A stretch of DNA of 64,000 nucleotides from Baekduia soli (GTDB lineage Bacteria > Actinomycetota > Thermoleophilia > Solirubrobacterales > Solirubrobacteraceae). Position 1 is the stretch's first letter. Every line of letters starts with the position of its first letter. The notes under the pieces were generated by a model. It saw nothing but the letters and a program-made list of their open reading frames with translations. It searched no databases and was not told the DNA's origin. This document shows positions 31,712 through 40,168 of this stretch, one piece after another. The DNA lies in assembly GCF_007970665.1 (NCBI RefSeq), contig NZ_CP042430.1, positions 2,480,001-2,544,000 on the forward strand. The letters run 5' to 3'. A program made the translations under genes and the position numbers.

Positions 31712-32476
31712 GTGTTCTTCCGCCAGCTGCTCAACGACGAGACCGCCTGCGCCTCCTACGTGCTCGGCTGCAAGACGCACAGCTCGTTCGCCGTGGTCGA
31801 GCCGCACGCCGATCTCGTCGACGACTACATTGCGCTGGCCGAGGCGCAGGGCTCGACGATCACGGCCGTCTTCGATACGCACGTCCAGGCCGACCACGTG
31901 TCGGGGATGGCTGAGCTGGTCGCACGCACCGGCGCGATCGCATACCTGCCCGTGGGCGCCGGCGTGGACTTCGATCATCGTCCGATGGGTGATCTGGAGG
32001 TCGTCGTGCTCGGCAACGTCGAGGTGCAGGCGATGGCGACGCCAGGCCACGCGGTCGCCCATCACGCCTACCTGGTCACTGATCACACGCGCGCCGACGA
32101 ACCGTGGTTCGTGCTGACCGGCGACGCGCTGCTGGTCGGCGACGCCGGGCGCCCCGACCTGCACGCCCACGGCGAGCACACCGTCGAGGCGATGGCGCGG
32201 GAGCTGTACCGCTCGATCACACAGCGGCTGCTGGCACTGTCCGACGACGTGCTGCTGTACCCCTCGCACTACTCCGGCTCGCTCTGCGGCCGCGGCCTGT
32301 CGGCCAACCCCGCCTCGACGATCGGCTTCGAACGCCGCCATAACGTCGCACTGCAGCATGGCGACGAGGACGCCTTCGTGAAGGCCTTGGTGCAGGACAT
32401 CCCGCCGAGGCCCGAACAGCAGGCCGCAATCGTCGCCGCCAACCGCGCCGGGCACCCGCTCGCCGACGTGACATGA
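31712..32476 (+). CDS. Metallo-beta-lactamase-fold hydrolase (persulfide-dioxygenase-like)
   Basis: 254 residues from GTG 31712 with 'aggaggtcc' upstream. The MBL motif is 'DTHVQADHVSG': His57, Asp61 and His62 are kept but Gln59 stands where the second His is normally found. Other metal-site segments are 'TPGHAVAHHAY' (His), 'TGDALLVGDAGRPDL' (Asp) and 'YPSHYSG' (His). The nearest groups are persulfide dioxygenases (ETHE1-like) and glyoxalase II-like hydrolases, which fits the rhodanese and DsrE neighbours. Overlaps the MFS gene by 4 bp (ATGA). Confidence 0.82.
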   Translation: MFFRQLLNDETACASYVLGCKTHSSFAVVEPHADLVDDYIALAEAQGSTITAVFDTHVQADHVSGMAELVARTGAIAYLPVGAGVDFDHRPMGDLEVVVLGNVEVQAMATPGHAVAHHAYLVTDHTRADEPWFVLTGDALLVGDAGRPDLHAHGEHTVEAMARELYRSITQRLLALSDDVLLYPSHYSGSLCGRGLSANPASTIGFERRHNVALQHGDEDAFVKALVQDIPPRPEQQAAIVAANRAGHPLADVT

Positions 32477-33798
32477 GCCGGCCGCAGGTCCGCCTCGGGC
32501 TGCGCGAGAACGCCGCGCAGTTCTCGCTGCTGGTCGCGGTCAACGCGTTCGTGGGTGCGATGGTCGGCCTCGAACGCTCGACGCTGCCGCTCCTCGGCCG
32601 CGAGGAATTCCACGTGGCCTCCAGTGCCGCGGTGCTGTCGTTCATCGTCGCCTTCGGTCTCGCCAAGGCGTTCACGAACCTCGGCGCGGGGGCCCTCGCG
32701 CAGCGCGCAGGGCGGCGGCGCCTGCTGATCGCCGGCTGGGCGGTTGCGCTGCCCGTGCCGCTGCTGATTGCCGTGGCGCCGAGTTGGGGCTGGATCGTGG
32801 CGGCCAACCTCCTGCTCGGTGTCAACCAGGGCCTGGCCTGGTCCATGACCGTGGTGATGAAGATCGACCTGGTCGGGCCCCGCCGACGTGGGCTCGCGCT
32901 CGGGCTCAACGAGGCCGCCGGCTACGGCGGCGTCGCGTTGGCCGCCGGGCTGAGCGGCGTGATGGCCGCTGAGTTCGCCGCGCGGGATGTGCTGGTCGTC
33001 GCGGGCGCCGTGATCGCCGGGACCGCGTTCCTGCTCTCGGTGCTGTTCGTGCGCGACACCGCCGAGCACGTCGCGCTCGAGCAGGCCGCCCATCATCCGA
33101 CGGCCGGCGGCAACCCACCGCGGCTGCGCGAGGCGTTCGCCCGCGCGACCTACCGCGTGCCCGCGCTGCGGTCCTGCTCGCAGGCCGGCCTGGTCAACAA
33201 CCTCAACGACGGCCTGGCCTGGGGACTGGTGCCGCTGTTCCTGGCCGCCCACGGCGCCGGCGCTGCGCAGATCGGCCTCGTCGCCGCGGTCTATCCCGGC
33301 GTCTGGAGCATCGCCCAGATCGTCACCGGGCACTGGTCCGACACCGTCGGACGCAAGCCCCTGATCGTCACCGGCATGCTCGTCCAGGCCGTCGCGCTCA
33401 CGCTGCTGTCGCTCAGCGGCGGCTCGGTCGCCGTCGCGACCGGCACCGCGGCGCTGCTCGGGATCGGCACCGCGCTCGTGTACCCGACGCTGATCGCCGC
33501 GATGTCCGACGCGGTCTCACCGATCGCTCGCGCGCCGGTCGTCGGGGTCTACCGCTTCTGGCGCGACATGGGCTACGCGTTGGGAGCGCTCCTCGCCGGG
33601 GGCGTCGCCGACGCGCTGGGCTACGGCGGCGCGATCGCGATCGTGGCCGGCCTGACCGCCGCTTCCGGGTTGTGGGTGCTGCGCGACATGCCCAAGCGAC
33701 CGCCCGGGTCTCGGCCGGGCGCGGCCTCGACCATGCACCCCGCCGAACATCGATCCGGTCTGGAGGCGACGTCCCCGAGCAAGGTGGAGGTCACGTGA
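32473..33798 (+). CDS. MFS transporter
   Basis: 441 residues, twelve predicted helices. 'LVAVNAFVGAMVGLERSTLP' opens helix 1 and 'GAGALAQRAGRRRLLIAGW' and 'VTGHWSDTVGRKPLIVTGML' are the paired MFS loop motifs. A charged cytoplasmic tail of about 35 residues follows. In the sulfur/metalloid module it probably exports a small anion, thiol conjugate or methylated product. The substrate is not visible from sequence. Confidence 0.86.
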   Translation: MSRPQVRLGLRENAAQFSLLVAVNAFVGAMVGLERSTLPLLGREEFHVASSAAVLSFIVAFGLAKAFTNLGAGALAQRAGRRRLLIAGWAVALPVPLLIAVAPSWGWIVAANLLLGVNQGLAWSMTVVMKIDLVGPRRRGLALGLNEAAGYGGVALAAGLSGVMAAEFAARDVLVVAGAVIAGTAFLLSVLFVRDTAEHVALEQAAHHPTAGGNPPRLREAFARATYRVPALRSCSQAGLVNNLNDGLAWGLVPLFLAAHGAGAAQIGLVAAVYPGVWSIAQIVTGHWSDTVGRKPLIVTGMLVQAVALTLLSLSGGSVAVATGTAALLGIGTALVYPTLIAAMSDAVSPIARAPVVGVYRFWRDMGYALGALLAGGVADALGYGGAIAIVAGLTAASGLWVLRDMPKRPPGSRPGAASTMHPAEHRSGLEATSPSKVEVT

Positions 33799-33961
33799 CG
33801 GTCATACGCCGCTGAACCGGCACTGGGCAAGGTGCTTGCGGACCATGCTGGCAAGTGCGTCTGCGGATGGGCGCCGGAATGCAGCCAGATGCGGTGAGGT
33901 CCGCAGTGAGGACGGCAAAAGCACGGATGACACCCGTGAGGTCACCGCCAACGATCCAATC

Positions 33962-34309
33962 ATGAAGACCCTCGTGATCGTCAACGACCCGCCCTATGGC
34001 AGTGAGCGCCCCTACAACGCGCTCCGCCTGGCCGGCGCGCTCGCCAAGCGTGGCGGCCTTGAGCTGCGGGTGTTCCTGCTGGGCGATGGGGTTGCCTGCG
34101 CGATCGCCGGACAGGAGTTGCCCGAGGGCCACTACCACCTCGATCGCATGCTCGAGCCGCTCGTGCGCCGCGGCGAGGTCGCCTGCTGCGGTACCTGTCT
34201 GGACGCACGCGGCCTCGGCGAGTCCCGGCTCGTCGACGGCGCGCGCCGCTCGACGCTTGACGAGCTGACCGATTGGACCCTGTGGGCCGACAAGGTGATG
34301 GTGTTCTGA
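33962..34309 (+). CDS. DsrE-family protein (second copy)
   Basis: 115 residues from ATG 33962 (MKTLVIVNDPPYGSERPYNA). The 'ALRLAGALAKRGGLELRVFL' helix-strand and the cysteine cluster 'GEVACCGTCLDARGL' are typical DsrE sulfur carriers; the C-terminus ends 'LWADKVMVF'. It is about 160 bp after the MFS transporter, probably the last gene of the rightward unit. The two DsrE proteins of the module are not close copies (the other has a CPIC pair). Confidence 0.85.
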   Translation: MKTLVIVNDPPYGSERPYNALRLAGALAKRGGLELRVFLLGDGVACAIAGQELPEGHYHLDRMLEPLVRRGEVACCGTCLDARGLGESRLVDGARRSTLDELTDWTLWADKVMVF

Positions 34310-34311
34310 CG

Positions 34312-34638
34312 GCACTCATCGTCAGCGAGCGCGCTGCGCGCTACGACGCGTGGTTCGACACGCTGCTCGGCACCGCGATGGACAGGCCGGAATCCCGGGC
34401 GGTGCTCGACCTGGCCGCGCCGCTCCCCGGCGAGGACGCACTCCGCGCTGCCTGCGGCACGGGCATCTACACGCGTCGCCTCGCAGGGGCGGGAGTGATG
34501 GTCACGGGCCTAGGTGAGATCGCAGGAGCGTTGTTCTGTCCGGGTCTCGCCGTGGAGGATGACGGCCGAGATGACGGCGAGCGCGCCGATGAGCCGGGTG
34601 GCCACGGCGCTGACCGCGCTCGTCTGACCCGCGGCTGA
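34312..34638 (+). pseudogene. Degraded SAM methyltransferase start
   Basis: The frame following the DsrE stop reads 'ALIVSERAARYDAWFDTLLG' and 'TAMDRPESRAVLDLAAPLPG', then 'ACGTGIYTRRLAGAGVMVTG'. This is the motif I region of a small methyltransferase whose VGCGTG has become AACGTG. Beyond that it stops resembling the family. It looks like a truncated relic. Confidence 0.45.
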
Positions 34639-34924
34639 CGCCAGGACGACGCCGATACCGAGACGCGTCCTGGTCAGGGGCTAGCTGCGCGTGGTGCAGA
34701 TCCGTCGGCGGTCCGCCCCGCCTGTGGTCTGATCTGGCGCGCCGGCGTCATCGGCGTGACAGGGACCGCCTCGGCACGAGCTCGCCGGTTACGGCAGACA
34801 GCGGGCCTCGGGTGACGGCGGCGGAACGCCGAGGCACCCCATCGACTGCGGGTATGCGCAGCGGTTCTGACCGGATCGCGCGACGCCTCGGAGATCAACG
34901 TCATCCGTGACCTTGAGGAGAGCC

Positions 34925-35311
34925 ATGCGCTCCTGGAATCAGCAGACGATCGAGCCGCTCTGTCTCCGGCGAGTGCTGCTGGGACCCGAGTCCTGCGGAG
35001 ACGAGGTCCTGGTGCAGCGTGGAACGACGATCGTGGTCACGGTCCATGGCGAGGTCGACCTGCTGCCGGCCGATGCGCTGGTGGTCGTGGTGGCCGAGGC
35101 GATCGGTCGTGCTCAAGAGATCGTGGTGCTCGACCTTGCCGCTGTCACGCTGCTGGACTCGGCCGGGCTGCACGCGCTGCAGGTCATCGTCGAGCGTGCG
35201 CGATCGCGGCGGGTGCGACTGGTCGCCGTGCTCCCCGAGGGGCAGGTCCGAGAGGCCCTCTCGATCGTCGGGCTGGACGAGCTGCTGGCGCAGGCCGGGG
35301 TCGAGAACTAG
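34925..35311 (+). CDS. STAS-domain anti-sigma-factor antagonist
   Basis: 128 residues from ATG 34925. The STAS fold 'VVTVHGEVDLLPADALVVVV' leads to the phospho-acceptor motif 'LDLAAVTLLDSAGLHALQVI' with its Ser in DSAGL, as in SpoIIAA/RsbV. Dephosphorylated antagonists bind an anti-sigma factor and release the sigma factor. Here the sigma-factor gene begins in the very last base of this gene's stop codon (GTG 35311), so antagonist and sigma factor are translationally coupled. No anti-sigma kinase is visible nearby. Confidence 0.85.
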   Translation: MRSWNQQTIEPLCLRRVLLGPESCGDEVLVQRGTTIVVTVHGEVDLLPADALVVVVAEAIGRAQEIVVLDLAAVTLLDSAGLHALQVIVERARSRRVRLVAVLPEGQVREALSIVGLDELLAQAGVEN

Positions 35312-36552
35312 TGCGCGAGCTCGAGGGTGCGCAGGAGCCGGCGACGCTGGAAGCCGACGTGCGGACGCAGTCCGTCGGGGCTGTCACCGGGCCCTCCGTC
35401 GGGCACGGCAGCGGGGCCGACGCCGCCCTGCTGGCACGCTATGCGCGTACGCGCTCTCCGCAGGTGCGTGAACAGCTCGTGCACCGCTACCTGCCGTTGG
35501 CGCGGCATGCGGCAGGTCAGTACGCGGCCGGCGCGGAGCCGTTCGACGATCTGCTGCAGGTGGCCAGCATCGGGCTGTTGAAGGCGATCGACCGCTTCGA
35601 TCCCGACCGCGGGATCGCCTTCAGCAGCTTCGCCCTGCCGACCATGGCGGGCGAGATCCGCCGGCATTTCCGCGACCGAGGCTGGGCCATCCGCCCGCCG
35701 CGGGACCTGCTCGAGCTGGCCCTGAGCCTGGAGCGCGAGGCTGAGGAGCTGCAGCGCGTCCTGGGTCGCTCACCGACCGTCGCCGAGCTCAGCCGAGCTG
35801 CCGGCCGCGACGAGGAGACGGTGCTGGAGGCCCGCCAGGCCCTGTCGGCCAAGACGTTCGCATCGCTGTCGGCCCCCTCGGGCGGTGAGCACGGCGGCGG
35901 GGAGACGATCCTGGAGCGTGGCCACGGCGTTGAGGAGACCGGGTATGAGCGCGCCGAGCAGCGCGCGACGCTGGCCCCGCTGGTGGGCCGGCTCCCGGCG
36001 CGCGAGCAGTTGATCGTGCGTCTGCGCTTCGACCGGGATCTGACCCAGGCCGAGATCGGCGAGATCGTCGGCCTCTCGCAGATGCACGTCTCGCGCATCC
36101 TGCGCACCAGCCTGCAGCGCCTGCAGACCACCGCTCCCGAGCCGTGGGTGCCCGCGCCGGTTGCTCGGGCCCCGAGGGCGGGGCCCGGCTCGTCTGTCGC
36201 AGGCCGGCCCGCGCGAGCGCGCATGGTGGGATCCGCCGCGGACACCGTCCGGATCTTGGATGACGACACCGAGCTGACCTCGGGCCTGGACGCCGGGACG
36301 GTCGCGGGTCTGGGTGGCGGGGTCGAGGTTCGCCGTCGGCGGATCAGGCGGGGGCCCTGGACACCGCCCCTGGCCGACCTCTGCGAGGTCGGCCACCTCG
36401 GACTGTTGGTCCTCGACGGGTTCTGGTCCGAGAGCTGTGGCTGGCCGGGCGCCGGAGCGCCGAGCTGCTGGGGCCCGGTGATCTGCTGTGTCATTCAGAC
36501 GTCGCCAACGACGGCGGTTCGGTGGATACCCGGACCGACTGGCACGCCGTGA
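35311..36552 (+). CDS. SigB/SigF-type RNA polymerase sigma factor, reading into a Crp-like domain
   Basis: Residues 1-275 are a stress-type sigma factor: region 2 'DDLLQVASIGLLKAIDRFD' (79-97) with 'RGIAFSSFALPTMAGEIRRH' and region 4 HTH 'LTQAEIGEIVGLSQMHVSRI' (about 244-263). No stop follows. The frame runs through a Pro/Ala/Gly linker into 'VRILDDDTELTSGLDAGT' and 'RRGPWTPPLADLCEVGHLGL', the start of a Crp-like regulator, until a frameshift at 36423 brings a chance stop at 36552. The true product is either a sigma-Crp fusion or two genes with a lost stop. GTG start coupled to the STAS gene. Confidence 0.8.
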   Translation: MRELEGAQEPATLEADVRTQSVGAVTGPSVGHGSGADAALLARYARTRSPQVREQLVHRYLPLARHAAGQYAAGAEPFDDLLQVASIGLLKAIDRFDPDRGIAFSSFALPTMAGEIRRHFRDRGWAIRPPRDLLELALSLEREAEELQRVLGRSPTVAELSRAAGRDEETVLEARQALSAKTFASLSAPSGGEHGGGETILERGHGVEETGYERAEQRATLAPLVGRLPAREQLIVRLRFDRDLTQAEIGEIVGLSQMHVSRILRTSLQRLQTTAPEPWVPAPVARAPRAGPGSSVAGRPARARMVGSAADTVRILDDDTELTSGLDAGTVAGLGGGVEVRRRRIRRGPWTPPLADLCEVGHLGLLVLDGFWSESCGWPGAGAPSCWGPVICCVIQTSPTTAVRWIPGPTGTP

Positions 36553-36968
36553 CGCCCGCCACGCTGGCGGTCCTTGACCCGGAGTTCGCCGAGACCGTCG
36601 CCCGCCGGCCGCACATCACCGGCGACCTGCAGGCCTGCCTGGCCCGACGCCTCGACGCGGTGATGCGGCAGGTCACGATCGCCCACGTCCGTCACGCCGA
36701 GACCAGGGTGATGCTGGCGTTGTGGCTGCAGGCCGACCGTTGGGGCCACACCAGCAGCGCGGGCGTCGTGTGCCCGGTTCCACTGACCCACGGCCTCCTC
36801 GGGCGGCTGACCTGCCTGCAGCGCCCCACCGTCAGCACCGCTGTCTCCCGGCTCATCGCCGACGAGCGGCTCAGACGACGCCCGGACGGCTCCTGGCTGC
36901 TGCTCGGCGGGCGGCCGCAGACCGCGACCAGCCCCACGTCGCCTGAGGTCCTGTCCGCGAGACGCTGA
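36223..36968 (+). CDS. Crp/Fnr-family regulator, frameshifted near 36423
   Basis: ATG 36223 lies in the sigma frame. Restoring one C after 36423 ('gggttctgg') joins 'HLGLLVLDGF' to 'LVRELWLAGRRSAELLGPGD', then 'TLAVLDPEFAETVARR' and the Crp HTH 'HGLLGRLTCLQRPTVSTAVS' and 'DGSWLLLGGRP'. The whole is 248 residues, usual for Crp proteins. The cyclic-nucleotide barrel is degenerate, so the effector is unknown. It may be a separate gene or the C-terminal part of a sigma-Crp fusion. Confidence 0.7.
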
Positions 36969-37066
36969 TCGTCGCGCGGCATGTCATGCCGACGACCCTG
37001 GCCCGCGACGATGTCCTCGATGAGCGATCTCGGAGGGTCGACGCCTCGCCGAGGCACGCCCCGTCG

Positions 37067-37336
37067 TCATCGGGTCTCGCGGCGCAGGCGCCGCCACAGC
37101 CACAGCGGCGCGGCCGCGAGCAGGAAGCGGCGCTCGCCGCGCCCCGGCTCCTCGTCGAAGGCCCGCGCGTAGCGGCGCGCGGCCGTGGCGTCGGGGTACT
37201 CCTTGCTCCCGCCGTGGGCCGCGCACCGTTCACAGTCCCACGACAGCGTGCGGTCGTCGGCGCGGAACCGCCAGCGGTGCCCGAGCAGACGGCAGGCCAC
37301 CGGGGACGATCCGGTGGCCCCGGGGCGAGTGGTCAT
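37067..37336 (-). CDS. Small zinc-ribbon-like protein, 89 residues
   Basis: From ATG 37336 the protein reads 'SPVACRLLGHRWRFRADDRT' and 'LSWDCERCAAHGGSKEYPDA', with CxxxGH and CxxC pairs that could bind one zinc, then a basic helix 'LWLWRRLRRETR'. Similar small proteins are common in actinobacteria without known function. It is divergent from the MFS gene, 78 bp between starts. Confidence 0.65.
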   Translation of the reverse strand: MTTRPGATGSSPVACRLLGHRWRFRADDRTLSWDCERCAAHGGSKEYPDATAARRYARAFDEEPGRGERRFLLAAAPLWLWRRLRRETR

Positions 37337-37414
37337 CCGCCTGTCGCTCCGGCAGGCCAGGAGGCCCGTGGGCGGGTATCGCCGCGGTGTCCGCGACCGG
37401 CGAAGAAGGATGCG

Positions 37415-39310
37415 ATGAGCGACGTGCAGACGGAGACCATCGAGACGCAAGTACCCGCTCGTCTGGATCGGCTCCCATGGGCCCGGTTCCATTGGATGGT
37501 CATCATCGGCCTCGGGACGGTGTGGATCCTCGACGGCCTCGAGGTCACGATGGTCGGCTCGGTCGCCTCGCGGCTCACCGAGGGCGGAAGCGGGATCACG
37601 ATCAACGCCGGGCAGATCGGGACCGCGGCGGCGATCTACGTCGCGGGCGCGTGCCTGGGGGCGTTGTTCTTCGGCCAGCTCACCGACCGCTTCGGCCGTA
37701 AGAAGCTGTTCGTCCTCACGCTGGCGATCTACATCACGGCCACGACCGCCACCGCGTTCGCCTGGACGCCCTGGTACTTCTTCCTGTGCCGGTTCTTCAC
37801 GGGGGCCGGGATCGGTGGCGAGTACGCGGCCATCAACTCGGCGATCGACGAGCTCATCCCCGCCCGGGTCCGTGGGCGGGTCGACCTCATCATCAACGGT
37901 TCGTACTGGCTCGGCTCGGCGGCCGGGTCGGCGGCCGCCCTGGTCCTCCTGGACACCGGGATCTTCGCGCGGGACTTCGGATGGCGCCTGGCGTTCGGCA
38001 TCGGCGCGGTGCTCGGCCTGACGATCATGGTCGTGCGCCGCCACGTCCCCGAGAGCCCGCGATGGCTGTTCATCCACGGCCGTGAGGATGAGGCCGAGCG
38101 GATCGTCGGCCGAATCGAGGACGGGATCCGCGAGGAGACCGGCGAGGACCTGTCAGAGCCCGAGGAGACGCTGGAGGTCCATCAGCGCGAGCGCATCCCG
38201 TTCCGGGAGCTCGCGCGCACGGCGTTCGGGACCTATCCGCGGCGGGCCTGGCTTGGACTGGCGCTGTTCGTGGGCCAGGCCTTCATCTACAACGGCGTGA
38301 CGTTCAACCTGGGCACGCTGTTCTCGACGTTCTTCGACGTGTCGTCCTCCGCCGTCCCCGTGTTCATCGTGATCTTCGCGGTGGCCAACTTCCTGGGACC
38401 GGTCACGCTGGGACGGCTGTTCGACACCGTCGGGCGTAAGCCGATGATCAGCGGCTGCTACCTGGGCTCGGCTGTCGTGGCCGTCGTGATGGCGTTCGTG
38501 TTCCTCGGCGGGGGCCTGAACCGCTGGACGTTCGAGGTGTTCATCGTCGGCACGTTCTTCCTGGCCTCGGCCGGAGCGAGCGCGGCCTACCTCACCGTCA
38601 GCGAGATCTTCCCGATGGAGACGCGTGCGCTGGCCATCGCGTTCTTCTACGCCGTCGGCACGGGGATCGGCGGCATCACCGGTCCGCTGCTGTTCGGGCA
38701 CCTGATCGGGTCGGGCGAGCGCGGCCAGGTCGCCATCGCCTTCCTGATCGGTGCCGCCTTGATGGCCATCGGCGGGGTCGCCGAGGTGCTGCTGGGGGTC
38801 AAGGCCGAGGGGGAGAGCCTCGAGGACATCGCCACACCGCTCAGCGCCGAGGAGGACGGCGACGCGCAAGAGGGGGGCACTCGGGAGAAGAGCGACGGCG
38901 ATGGCCGTGCGCCCCGTCGCGATGACGAGGATCATGATGCCCGCGCGGCCGAGCACCGGCGCCAGCGGGAGGCGCAGCGGCGCATGCGCGAGCGCGCGGC
39001 CCGCCGGCGGGCGCGTGACGCCCAGGGCCTGCAGCGGTTCCGTCCCGGCCCGGGGTCGGGCCGGTATGGGCACGGGATGCTCAGCCGGCCGGGCGCCGAC
39101 CCCTGGCAGGCCGACCCCGCGCTGGACCGGGAGGTGCAGCTCATCGAGGCGGCCCTGCTCGAGCACGGGACCGTCGACGACGCGGCGCTGGCGCGCATGG
39201 TCGGTGCTCGCTCCTGGGGTCCCGGGCGGTTCCGCGCCGCCCTGCGCGAGGCCCTCGACGAGGGCCGGGCGCAACGCCTCTCGCGTTCGAGCTACGGTCC
39301 CCCCAGGTGA
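37415..39310 (+). CDS. MFS transporter of the metabolite:H+ symporter group with a long cytoplasmic tail
   Basis: 631 residues from ATG 37415. Twelve helices with sugar-porter-like signatures: 'GQLTDRFGRKKLFVLTLAIY', 'CRFFTGAGIGGEYAAINSAI', 'VPESPRWLFIHGREDEAERI' and 'GRLFDTVGRKPMISGCYLGS'. The last 170 residues are soluble, Arg- and Ala-rich with 'EHRRQREAQRRMRERAARRR' and a compact helical end ('LIEAALLEHGTVDDAALARM'). The end resembles a small winged-helix-like domain. It is not part of the usual MFS fold and may sense the cytoplasm. Substrate probably an organic acid or sugar derivative; not certain. Confidence 0.85.
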   Translation: MSDVQTETIETQVPARLDRLPWARFHWMVIIGLGTVWILDGLEVTMVGSVASRLTEGGSGITINAGQIGTAAAIYVAGACLGALFFGQLTDRFGRKKLFVLTLAIYITATTATAFAWTPWYFFLCRFFTGAGIGGEYAAINSAIDELIPARVRGRVDLIINGSYWLGSAAGSAAALVLLDTGIFARDFGWRLAFGIGAVLGLTIMVVRRHVPESPRWLFIHGREDEAERIVGRIEDGIREETGEDLSEPEETLEVHQRERIPFRELARTAFGTYPRRAWLGLALFVGQAFIYNGVTFNLGTLFSTFFDVSSSAVPVFIVIFAVANFLGPVTLGRLFDTVGRKPMISGCYLGSAVVAVVMAFVFLGGGLNRWTFEVFIVGTFFLASAGASAAYLTVSEIFPMETRALAIAFFYAVGTGIGGITGPLLFGHLIGSGERGQVAIAFLIGAALMAIGGVAEVLLGVKAEGESLEDIATPLSAEEDGDAQEGGTREKSDGDGRAPRRDDEDHDARAAEHRRQREAQRRMRERAARRRARDAQGLQRFRPGPGSGRYGHGMLSRPGADPWQADPALDREVQLIEAALLEHGTVDDAALARMVGARSWGPGRFRAALREALDEGRAQRLSRSSYGPPR

Positions 39311-39341
39311 CCGGCCGCGGGCCGATCTTCCGACCCGGGGC

Positions 39342-39797
39342 TCAGTGACCGGCCCCTGCCTCGAGGTCGATGAGCGCGAGCCCCGATCGGTCATCGACCC
39401 GCTTGCGCAGGTGGGCGGGCACGACGTCGATCACGAGCTCGAGTGTCGGGCGCACCACGGCCCGAAGGAGATGCCCGCCGACCGCGGCACCGTCGGAGCG
39501 GCCCAGGACGACATGGGCGTGCACGCTCGGGCGGCCCTCGGGGTCGGCTGCGACGTCGCCCATGAGGGAGAGGACCTCGACCTGCTCGTCGAAGCTGATA
39601 TCCCGGTAGGACCTGGCGTCCCAGTCGAACCACCCGACGGTGGCCTGTGAGAACGCGCCGATCGCGGTGAAGCGAGCGCCGGGCAGACGCTCGTCGCGAC
39701 ACCACTCCGAGAGGAGGGCGATGACCTCGTCGCCGGCATCGAAGACCAGCGCGTCGGTGCGGTTGTCGTGGGCGTGACGGAGATGATGGGCGTGCAT
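39342..39797 (-). CDS. PPC/DUF296-domain DNA-binding-like protein
   Basis: 151 residues from ATG 39797 (MHAHHLRHAHDNRTDALVFD). The DUF296 beta barrel is recognisable: 'FTAIGAFSQATVGWFDWDAR', 'VEVLSLMGDVAADPEGRPSV', 'HAHVVLGRSDGAAVGGHLLR' and 'TLELVIDVVPAHLRKRVDDR'. In plants the PPC domain joins AT-hooks; stand-alone bacterial copies form trimers and may bind a metal or nucleic acid. The His-rich N-terminus is notable. Convergent with the MFS gene. Confidence 0.85.
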   Translation of the reverse strand: MHAHHLRHAHDNRTDALVFDAGDEVIALLSEWCRDERLPGARFTAIGAFSQATVGWFDWDARSYRDISFDEQVEVLSLMGDVAADPEGRPSVHAHVVLGRSDGAAVGGHLLRAVVRPTLELVIDVVPAHLRKRVDDRSGLALIDLEAGAGH

Positions 39798-40168
39798 GGG
39801 GTCGGGGTGCCGCAGCGCGCGGGGGCGGCAAACCACCACGGTCATCCCGCTGGCGCCACAGGCGCCCGGATGTCGCGAGCTCAGGAGCTCTGGGCGCTGC
39901 GCCAACCGTCCAGCGTCAGCTGCCAGTGCTCGGCGGCACGCCGTCAGCGGCATCATGGCCGCCTACATCGTGGGCTGGGCCTTGAAGGGGGACAGGCGTC
40001 GGCTGGCCGCGGGCGAGGTCGAAGTTGTCGCGGCCGCCGACGTCGGCGCCCTCGCAACCGGAACAGCCCGACCCTGTCCGAGTGCCATGACGCGCGCTGG
40101 GACCGAGGGCCAGACGGCTGCTCAGCGACGCTCGTAGCAGATCCGGGCCCGCATGCAGCAGAGCTGTC
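39798..40168. other. Intergenic stretch before the respiratory operon
   Basis: About 370 bp between the DUF296 gene and ctaC. Short frames such as 39796-40137 have poor composition and no motif. I see no gene. It must contain the ctaC promoter, but no clear -35/-10 pair stands out. Confidence 0.4.

Noticed and set aside
33802-33984. A 60-codon minus-strand frame between the MFS transporter and DsrE genes
   Set aside because: Plausible composition but no family, no ribosome-binding site and it opposes the DsrE start.
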